NCBI RefSeq assembly: GCF_051106095.1
Contig: NC_135789.1
Coordinates: 21,695,764-21,759,763, forward strand
Reading direction: 5' to 3'
Origin: Pogona vitticeps
Lineage: Eukaryota > Chordata > Lepidosauria > Squamata > Agamidae
Length of the DNA stretch: 64,000 bases
Below are positions 1 through 10,500 of this stretch, in pieces. Positions within the stretch are counted from its first letter, which is position 1, and every line of letters starts with the position of its first letter. The notes under the pieces are model-generated. The model saw only the letters and a list, made by a program, of their open reading frames with translations, ran no database searches and was not told the DNA's origin. The position numbers and the translations under genes were made by a program.

Positions 1-1304
1 CAGAGCCGCGGGGGGGGGGGGGGGAAACGACACCAGAGGTCCACTGCCCGAAAGGCTTCACTGTCTCACAGTGGGGTTTTCTGCCTTTTCCTTTCCCACT
101 CTCATTGCGCAGCTTCTTCCCGCAAAACCCAGCCCCTCGTTCCTTAGGTCCCACACAGAAACAACGGATGCCATCCTGCGCAGGGCCCCTTTTCTGCACC
201 CAGCGTGTACCGTGCTTTCTGATGGAGAAGACCTTGAACCCCTGGTCCCTGAAGTCTGTGTGTTGTCTGGTATTTTTGCACCTCTGTGTTGCTCCGGCCC
301 GTGCCAGGCCCCTAGACCGGTCGGCTTCAGAGGCTCGTGCCCCATTCCCCCTCCCGGCTGACCCTCAAACACCCCTTTGAGCTAAAGCCGAGTCTCGGAT
401 CTGCAGATTACGAAGGCTGAGCTCGAGAGGGTATCTCTCTCTCTCTCTCCCCCTTTCTGTCCCATCATTTTTTTCCCTGTGCTTATGCAAGCCGCAGGAA
501 TCAGAACCACCTACAGATCTACCACAACTGATCGGGAGATCAGCCAGCGAGGCACCCCCCCAAAAAAAACTTTCTCTCTCAGCTCTGTTTCAAAGTCTTC
601 AGAGCAAAAGTGGCTTTCAAAGTTCGATAAAAGAGAACAGCAGTTTGAAGGGATACACAGAAGAAGAGCCGGCGTGTCGGTTCGGTCCAGGGGCTTGTTC
701 ACGGCAGTATCGGAAATTCACAGCGGACAATCACGGTCTATAAGGGGAAGCAGGACCGTGGGGTCCACCGACCCCCTCCTGCTTGTGCTCCCCAGTGAAC
801 CACCTCTAATAAACAGCTGTCACGACAGCTAGGAGCACCTTCTGAAACCCAGATCACCAGGGAGCTTTGCTCCATCTTGGTGCTTAGATTTTTAGCGGCA
901 ACACATCCCGGAATCATGACGTTGGAAGGAGCCTCAAAGGCCATCGAGTCCAACTCCCTGCTCAAGGCAGGAATCCGAATCTAACCAAGTGGCTGACCAA
1001 TTTTTTCTTGAAGGCCTCCGGCGTTGGAGCGCTCACCACTTCCCAAGATCATGGCTTTCCTTGTCGTACTGCTCTAAGAGTTAGGAAGTTTTTCTAAATC
1101 TGGTTTCCTGCAATTTGAGCCCATGGTTGTGTGTCCTGCACTCTGGAAGGATCAAGAACAGATCCTGCCTCTCCTCTGGATGACAGCCTTTCAATCCTCA
1201 CAATGATTGGGGGGGGGGGTTTGCTCTTTTCCCTCTCACCTGAGGAAACTCAGCTGCCCTGATTCTGCAGAAGAGGGCCGAGAAAGCCACAAACGCCCAC
1301 TTAC
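1..1304. other. TMEM120A intron 9 sequence, no exon visible
   Basis: No sequence matching the expected C-terminal exons (FQSWMWRGLTFLLPFLFFG and onward) appears on the minus strand, so they lie outside the window. The stretch holds a G15 run at 10-24, a CR1 fragment at 905-1195 and otherwise unrecognised intronic DNA. Confidence 0.7.
905..1195 (-). mobile_element. CR1 LINE 3' fragment
   Basis: Reverse complement of a CR1 3' end: it runs from the tail (GGCCATCGAGTCCAACTCCC at about 941) through the TTAGGAAGTTTTTCTAA block to the ATCAAGAACAGATCCTGCC block. Diverged and 5'-truncated. Confidence 0.85.
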
Positions 1305-1397
1305 CCACCGTGAGGTCCATGTTGTGCCGCTCCCCAAGGGCCCTGAGCCGATACAGGCAGCCACTTTGGTAGTAATACTGGAGGAACTGGACAAAGC
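1305..1397 (-). CDS. TMEM120A: TMEM120A coding exon 9 (last exon in window)
   Basis: Residues 234-264, [20 protein letters not shown] followed by [11 protein letters not shown] chose donor GTAAGT (1299-1304), which leaves a G for a Glu/Gly codon as in human TVEGFQ. A GTGGGT four bases earlier is the weaker alternative. Confidence 0.94.
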
Positions 1398-2845
1398 CTG
1401 ACAAAAGAAGAGAAGACAAGAGTGTGGAAAACTAAGGAGGATGCTGATTCCCTATCCTTCAGGTGGGGAATCCGAGCTCTGCCCCGCGGATGCAGAAAAC
1501 TGCAGAAATAGCGGATTTTATATGGACTGCCTCGCTTTCTGGCTTTCTCTAGTGGCCAGTTCTGGTAAATACACCCTGGAAAATACATCTAAATATGTGT
1601 TTGTTTAATTTAATATCTTCAGGCAGCTGATAAATAAGTCTGCAGATACAGATCCCATGGATATGAGGGCCCCACTATATTATCTGAGTGTTTGAGATCC
1701 AGCTTGTCAGATGATAGAGGAAAAAAAGCTCTCGTTGTATCAAAGGACTAAATGGATTCCTTTCAAGTTCCTACTTTTATATGAGTTCTGGAGATCTCTT
1801 GAAAAGGAAAATGGCATTAGGACCATCACCCACTTTTATGTTTTCTGCATTTCCATCCACCTGTATCTTCCATCCCCTAAATCGTGCGTCAAAGCAGCCT
1901 GTCGTCTCTGGTAACACCACCCCACGGCATTTAGGGGCCGAAACGGGTCTAAATGAGCCATCGCCTGACAACTTCTCCAGACAGACGCACAGCTCTCGGA
2001 CCTGTTGCCTGAACTGAGAATTGAACACTTGTGCCAAGGCGGCTCTTGGTTCCTTCTAGATGCTTCAGACTACAACCCAGGGCCCCATCGGGCTGGCTGG
2101 GGATGATGGGTCCCGCAGTGGGAAGCCCTTGAAGGGCTTGAAGCCGTGACTACTCCACATTCAACCGAAATCTGGCTTCCGTGTCCTGCACTCTGGGAAG
2201 ATCGAGGGTTTGCTGATCCTTTGCCACCCCCGCCCCCAACGCTTCCACTCCGAGCTGGTCTGCTTACTCTGGTACATGGAGAAGGTGAGGAACTGGTTCC
2301 GAAACATGTGGTACATCAGCCCGTCTGGCCTGCAAAAAAAAGGGATCGGAAACAACAGAAGGAAAGAGAGAGAGAGAGAGATTTACTGTAGGAGAATTGG
2401 CAAGAACGGCCACCGGTGGCTGTGTTCATGCACCCTTCCACCCCCCACAGAGCCACCTCCGACAGGCACAAGAGGCTACAGGCGGAAACTCACCAGGTCA
2501 GCATGACTCCCGAGAGGAAGGTGGAGATGTAATGATGGAAAACCCACCAGCCTTTAATCCTGGAGGGGGAAAAAAGGAACCGGCACAAGATGGAGGGAGA
2601 GTCTTTTTCACAAACGAGTGTCTCTCATACCGCAAGGCTCAACATACTTTGGGAGCCCATGTTTTACTTCTTCCCTGCGTGTTGGCAGAAGAACGCCGGC
2701 CACCTGGTGTACCTTAGCCATGCTCAAAGGTTCTCCCTTAGGAAAAGGAGAGGATCAGCCAGCGAGAGCTGGGTTATGGCAGAGCCACCGTGATAGTCTT
2801 GCGGCCAGTTGGCCCATAAGCTGCAGCCCAAAGCTGGCTGGGAGA

Positions 2846-2936
<91 letters not shown>

Positions 2937-4516
2937 GTATAACTGCTGGCAGCCATGGTGGCTCTGGCATTCTGGAAAGCATGGTCTAAAAAGGAAGTGT
3001 TTCCCCCTGTAGATGGATAGGGACCAGCACAATGCCTTTCGTTGCTAGAAAGAGGACAAGATGGAGCTTCCCACTTTCCACACCCACCGAAGGTGCCAAG
3101 AGTCTCATTGAGACATCCTCTCCCACTGCAACAGAGAGTTGCAGGGCGAGTTGCCTCTGGTGGGTGGGAGCCACCTGGTTTTTGCTGCCTGAGGCCTCCT
3201 CCCCACTGTTCTGCCTAAGGGCAAAACTCCGACATCTCACCAGAACCCAAGCCTGCAAAGGGGAGGGGGAGATCCCAGGATCTCTCATAAGAAGGCTTTC
3301 GAGATGTAGGGCTGGGGGAGACCGAGAACCGCTCAAAGCTGATGGCCACCCTGGCAGCCCAGCCCGGGGGGGCTCTTAAAGGGAAGCAGTGATGGCTCTG
3401 GGCACAGGAGGGTTACTCACTTGGAGCCGTTGTTGATCAGGATGCTCTCCCGGATGGTCAGAGTGCAGTAATACCAGACCAGGAGGAAATTGAAGACGGC
3501 ATCGGTCACCCTGTTGCGAGGCAGTGAAACAGCGAGAGGCATCAGATGGGGCCAGCCTGTGGGCTAACAATTCTGGGTGCTGTCAGTCCATCTCTCCTTG
3601 GTCGGGTACGAACGGCTTCTCCACGACAAGACACTCCATTACGAGTAAGACAGCTGGGCAGAATCCTTGGGAGCTTGATTGCTATGCTATTGCTGCTCAC
3701 TCTGCTATGTGTTATGGCTGACTTTATTTATAGTTGGACCCCCGTATCCATGGGGCATTGGTTCCAAGCCTCCACAGATGATGAAAACTGCAGATAATAG
3801 TGATTGCTATAGTACATAACATGGTAAAAGAAAAACCCCAGAAATATGTATTTTCACCATGTATTACCAGAATTGGCCACTAGAGAGAGCTGGAAACCAT
3901 GCTATGTATTTGTCAACAATAATATATTTCATGGTCTCTGGTTTCCTCTAGTGGCCAGTTCTGGTAAATACATCATGAAAATATGTATTTCTAGTTTTTT
4001 CTTTTAATACAGTGGTGCCCCGCATAGCGACGATAATCCGTGCAGCAAAAATTGCTGCAAAGCGATTTCGTCGATATGCGGTTTTAAAAAGCCCATAGGG
4101 ATGCACTGAAACCCCTTCAATGCGTTCCTATGGGCTTAAAACTCACCTTTAAGCGAAAATCCTCCATAAGGCGGCCATTTTCGCTGCCCGGTAAGCGAGG
4201 AATCCGGGCGAAAACACAGCGGGCAGCCATATTTTTTTACCCAGCGGCCATTTTGGAACCGCCGATCAGCTGTTGGAAAATCATTGCTATGCGATGATTG
4301 GTATGCGAAACGGTACCAATCATCGCAAAGCGATTTTTTCCTATCTAAACCATCGCAATGCGATCACAAAAGCAATCGCAAAAAATTCATTGCTATGCGG
4401 ATTCGTCGTTAAACGGGGCGCCTGTTAAGCGAGGCACCACTGTATTTTTAATATTTTCAATCCATGGATAAGTGAAAACATTGATAATGATCCTGTAGAT
4501 CATACTGTATATATGC

Positions 4517-4548
<32 letters not shown>

Positions 4549-7500
4549 ATTTATTTATTTTAAAAATGTCTACCTTGACGATCTAGGGGCTAGGACACTA
4601 CTTTAGGCGGCTCACGACCAAAAACATCAACATAACATAAAATGTAGTAAGAAGCGTAAGTTAAAACAGTGAACAGAAAAAGGAACCCTCACTATATCTA
4701 AAGACCTAAGCCGACATGATAGAGGGTGGCAAAATCAATGTAAATTCACCCATAAACACCATAGCAACAGTAATTAAAAGAAGTAACATTAAATAGGAAC
4801 AAGACTGTAGAAAGCCTAAGTAAAAAAAAGTACAGTGGTGCCTCGCTTAACGAGTGCACTGTACAACGACGAAATTGCATAGCGATTGGGATCGCTAATG
4901 CGATCGCTCAACGAGCTTTAGATAGGGCGAAACTCGCTTTGCGAAGATCGGTAAGCGTTTCACTTACCGATCTTCGCAAAACAAAGCCCCGACGATCAGC
5001 TGTTCAGCGGACAAAATGGCCGCCGGAAGCCCCAAAATAGCTGCATGCAGTGTTTTCGCGCCCTCCCCTCGCTTAACGAGGGCGCGAAAATGGCTGCTGG
5101 CCATAGGAAACTTCGCTGAACGGTAAGTAAAGGAGCCTTTTGGAACGCATTAAACGATGTTTAATGCATTCCAATTGCTTTCCCTGTCCCGTTCAGCAAT
5201 GTTTCGCTATAGCGAAGGTTAATCCAGAACGGATTAACCTCGCTATGCGAGGCACCACTGTACTTGTTTTCTAAAGCTGACGAGGGTAGGAGCCTGACAC
5301 ATCGCCACTGGAAGGAAGTTCCACAACATGGTGGCCACCACCGAGAAGACCCCATTTCTGGTTGTAGAACCGTGGGGTGGCCATCCATAGTCAGATAAAT
5401 CGACGGTAAGCAGTTCTCTTGTATTTCACACTTGAGAATCATCATTAGAGCGACACACGGATCTGTGTCTTCCTTGACCCACCATCTACACGGTGTTGGA
5501 GGCGGCGATTCACAACACCCTCAAGTGTCCCATTAAGAGCATAACAGGATGTGCTAAATACTCTGTGTGTGTGTGTGTGTGTCTAGTAGACTTCCACACC
5601 TCATGGATTGTGTCCTTGTGCTTCAAGGTTCAAGGTAACATCTCCCTATAAAAGAGTCGCTCCCGAGTGGAAGACTGACCTGGAATTTAGCAGGAACCGG
5701 CAGGTAAAGGAGATGATCAGCAGGATGATGGTGAGGTAGAGCTTGAACTTCTCATATTCATCTTTGTAGGCAAACCTGGAGGGGGGGGAGAAATCAAGAC
5801 ACATGAGGGCCAGGCTTTGACACCCCCACGCCAGCCTCGGTTCTAGCTTCCTCTCTCAGGGTCTTGGGACCCAGACATCTTCAGGACTGGCCCAGTTGGT
5901 ATAACTTGTGAAGAAACCGAAACCGCGCATAAAAACATACTAGTCCTCACCGAGGACGACACACGTGAGCAGGGAAACCGACGACATGGAACAGAGCACT
6001 TACTTGGCTTGTTTGCTGAGCAGAGTGACATTCACGTTCCCCAGCACGAGGCTCAGGTACAACCTGGATCGTGGCAGAAAGGAGGGAAAGATCACGCGCC
6101 TGTTCAAGGCCACACCTGGCACCTCGGGAGGGGGGGGCGGTTTCCTACTCTCCACGGGAGTCCCGAGTTCCTGGGCTGCTGGTCAGCCTCGCCAGTGGCA
6201 ATAGCGTGGCCCGTTTCGGGTGGCATTTCTAGCTCTCCTCAGCCACAGCTCAGAAGATGATATGCGGGTTGACAGAAGGACCACAACGTTACATGCATGT
6301 TCCTCTTGAACGGCAACCACGGAAAGCCGCGGGTGCAGAAATCTACGGTGGGTTGGCTGGACCAAGTATCTTCCCACCTGGGGCGATCAGCAGTCTTCAA
6401 CTGGGCCATAGAGCCTCCATAGTTAAGGGCAGTGTGACTGATCACCAAAAGAGCAGGACAAAAAAAGCCAGGAAAGGGTGTCTCTGCCTTGCCTGGGTGC
6501 TTCTAACACAGCTTGGCGAGCCCCCCCCCTTTGTGCACCTGCAAGGGCCCCTTCCACAGAGTGGATCCATTCTTTTCTCTCCCCACCACCCGGCCGGGGG
6601 CTTCAGAGCCCGAGGGACCCTCACCCATTCTTCTTGGGCAAGTAGGCCTCCATTTCAAAGAAGACGTTCTGGCGGTCTTTGATCAGACCCTCCAGTTCCT
6701 GGATGGTCTCTCCTCTCTGCTCGGCCTCCTCTCGGTCTGTGAGCGAGGTCTTGCATCTGGCGGGTGGGAGAGAAGGAAAAGTTGCGAGGAGGAGGAGGGA
6801 AAAACAATATAATGGCGGCAAATAACCAAGGACGAACACCCCACCGCAGCATCAGACAGAAAGGAGCAGGCTGGGTGGCAACCGTCCCGCGGTCCTCAAA
6901 CCGAAACGTCCCACCTACAGAGCAGGAAAAACTTCCTTAAAATCAGGAGGGGGTGGCGGAGGGATGCGGGGCCCTTCCAGGTCTTCCTGCCACTACAATT
7001 CCCATCGTCCTTCCCCCGAAGGCTACCCTGGCTAAGGGGCCGATGGGAGCTCCAGTCCAGCTAGCAGAACGGAGACTTCCATGGGGATGAGGAATCGTCA
7101 ACGCTTCATGGCTGACACCCAACATCAACCCAGCGTGGGAGCATGCCAGCATAGATCTCCCCACAGATCCCCACCCCATGGCACGCCCCACGCCGTGGCG
7201 GTTTCTCATATACTTCTTTAGGGCCAGAGAGAGTTCCTTCAGTTGCTTCTTCTGCCTCGAGATGCAGCTGGAGATGCCGTCTTGCAACTTGGTCAGTTCC
7301 TCAAGCTTCTGCTTGTACAGTCGGTGCGTCTCCTACCCCAAAAGGGAGAAGAACAGCAGAGTTACAAATGAAATAAGCAACGGCCGCTCCTCCCTTTTCT
7401 GGCCAGGTCAGTAACTCAGTTACATTACCCTTGTCATGGAAGGAAAAGGAACGTCATTCCCTGTCACATCTGAGTTACTTTTATAGTTAACAAGGTTTGG

Positions 7501-10500
7501 TGGTTCCAGGGACACGGAGCCTTCCGGTGGGATTTTCTAGGAAATTCATACATACTTCGGTCTCCCCCACTTGCCTGCTTAACTCACACAATGCCCCTGC
7601 GAGGTAGGCAAGGCAAAATGAATAGCCCAAGGTCACCCAGTAAGTTTCATGGCTGAGTCAGGATTCGAACCAGGATTGTTTGAGTCCAAGAAATGGATCC
7701 CCGTTTCCCACTTCCGTGTGAGCAGCCTTGCTTCAAAACACATACGGCCTCCATGCATTTCTTTGCTCATCCAACCCCTTCCGCGAAATGGCTTCGAAGC
7801 CGGTGCCCAGTGAACATAAAATCCACAATAGGCAGCAGTAGATAAAAGTTTGCATGCAGTTATCAAGATGATCTCTTAAGGAAAGGGGAACTCCACCCGG
7901 AAGCCGCGTGAGAACAGGTGTGTCTTCAAGGAACACCTTCAAAACAGGGATGGTCCCCGTGAGGGCTGAGATCAGCGGAGAGAGGGCAAAGCTTCCATCT
8001 GAAACTCTGCCCGCCTCGCGAGCAAAGCTGGCTGGTCCCATGCCAGCTCCACGTGGAAAGCCTGCTCTGGGTTGCCGCCACCCCCTGCGGGCGGAAGCGT
8101 CCGACCGGCTTCCCTCACCCGGAAAAGAAGGGAAGGAGAAAGCGATGGGCCTTGGGACCAGCCAGGGAGCCTCTCTTTCGCAAAGTGCTCATGCTGTGCC
8201 TGCCGGTGGTGCCGGGCAACTAAAGACAGAGGGCTGGCTTCCACACAATGTGAGGCGGTCGATGCTGCCTTTTCCCTCCCAGCATGGCTCAACCAGCTGC
8301 CAGCTTTCCAAGGCAGAAGAACAAGCTTTCAGCAGGTGCCATACAAATCAGGAACCTTGTGGACTGAGCACCCTTGTTATCCACGGGTTATCTCAAAAGG
8401 TGCCTCCCCTCTTATTAGGTCAGGATGGGCAAAGATAGGTGTCCGGACACACGCTCACAACCGTATTTCCGTACAGGGGTGTGGGCACACCTGCCTCCCC
8501 TAAGCGGGTGCCCTCGATATTTTAATGCCAACCATCTTGGCTGCTATAAGGAGGGAGGAGAGAGACCATGGGAACTGTAATCCCAGAACCGATTCTATGG
8601 ATGGAAAGGGATTTCCAAAGGGGTATTTATTTAAAATATTTTACCCCTCCTTTCTCCTTAAAAGGACTCTGTCAGATGGGGTGAGATGAAGGATTGTGGG
8701 TGATTACCGTATTTTTCCGTGCCCACATGTATAAGATGCCCCCCACTTTTCTAATCCAAAATTAAGAAATCTAAGTGGGGTTTAGCTAAGTGGGGTTTAG
8801 CTTTCCCCTCCACTTGTTTTTGTTCTCTCCTCAGCTTACTTCCGTATATAAGATGACCCTCAATTCTTAGGTCTAAAGATTTTAGACAAAAGTATAGTCT
8901 TAAACACGGAAAAATACGGTATATCCTGTCCTCAAGGTAGCAGACGCGGTCCTCACTCAACCCACTTTATTCTCACAACGAGCTTGTGAAATGGGTCAGG
9001 CTCAGAGATCCTGACTGGCGCCAGGTAAACCCAGTCTTTCTGCACCAAGCTGAGACTCAAAGCCGGGCGGGCGTCCGGCATTCTCTAAACCCTACAGCTA
9101 ATAGATGCTGCAGGGGGTGACGCCTTCTACCATCATCCCTGCTCAAGCTGACAGGGGCTGATGGGATCTTGAATCCGACCATCCCCCAAAGGATGGAGGA
9201 TCAGAAACCTGGTGCACCAAGGGAAAACGGAGGAGGCCTGATCTGGGAAGCCAGAGAACACCCTCCACCTCCGCCTTTCGGGGGCAGAGGATTCTCTCCT
9301 GATAAAGGTGTGTGACAATCCCGAGAACAAACCCTTCCTGCCCCTCCCTGGGTATTTATCGTTTCCACAAACACCGTCTTCCCTTGTGATAGAGCTGGCT
9401 TCCCCAATCATACACACAGAGCAACAACATTCACTTTATAACGTGCACTTGTTCTGAATGATTTGATTGCAATTTAATCAAAGTTTGTTCCTTTTACTGT
9501 TTAACTCCTTATATTTTTATTTCTATTCTTTTTTTAATATTGTGAGCCTCCTTATGGGTAGAAAGGCAGACTATAAGTAAAAAGAAAAAACATAATACCT
9601 TCTCGGTGCACCCCTGCCAGCTCCTAACCGGACCTTCCAGGGTGGCGGTCAACCCCCTCCGTTTCCCCATGGCTGTCCCGGTGCCTTCTCCCTATACAGC
9701 TCTGCCCCAAAGTCCAAAAACCCAGGGCATCGCCTGTACCACCCTCAACTATTCCCTCACCCATCCTCTTAAACCCCTGTGGGCCAGTTTCCTTGACCCC
9801 CCCCGGCTTCCACCACCAATACATTTTGCAAGTTATATGGATCTGTCGCAATTTTGATGGCAAATAACACTTGAACACGACGGTTCTGCAATACTTAGGA
9901 TGGAAATAAACTTAACTTGGCATCTTCTGCGTGAACTCACCCAGTTCTTTCGAGCCCTGCCTTCCGCAACATCTCTCTTTTCTGATGGTGTTTAATTGTT
10001 CTGCAATTTGTTGAAAAAAACGCTCCAGGGTTCTGCATTTTAAAGAGACTGTTCTGAATCCAAAGCATTCAGAGTGAGCCAGAGACCGTGCGATATATAT
10101 AGAATTTGCCATTAAAATAGTATTTGCTACAATCCACATTTTTCAGCATCCGCGGCAGGGCTTGGAACGGATCCCTTGTGGATTAAAAAAAAAGGCATCC
10201 AACCAACAGAATGTGTAATTGGTGGTGGTTCTGATATTGACAGATGCCCCTCCCAAAGCTTGGATCTTAATTCTCCCTTTTCTGCTGGTCCTCGGTTTAG
10301 GTTCTGCCTGTCTGCAAGTCCAAAAGCCCACATTCTTCTACACACAGTGGTTCTCATCCTTGGGTAACTCCAAATGTTCTTGGAATTGCCAACTCCGAGG
10401 AACCCCAGCCCGCACAGCTGGTGGGGAAGGCTTCTGGGCGTTGCAGTCCAAGAACACCCGGGTTATCCGAGGTTGGGACCCACCGATCTCCAGGACGGGG

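Noticed and set aside
1-1304. Remaining TMEM120A exons
   Set aside because: Searched the minus strand for the expected C-terminal motifs; none found, so they lie left of the window.
2618-3032. Cys-Val and His-Thr repeat frames
   Set aside because: Translation of the (GT)43 microsatellite.
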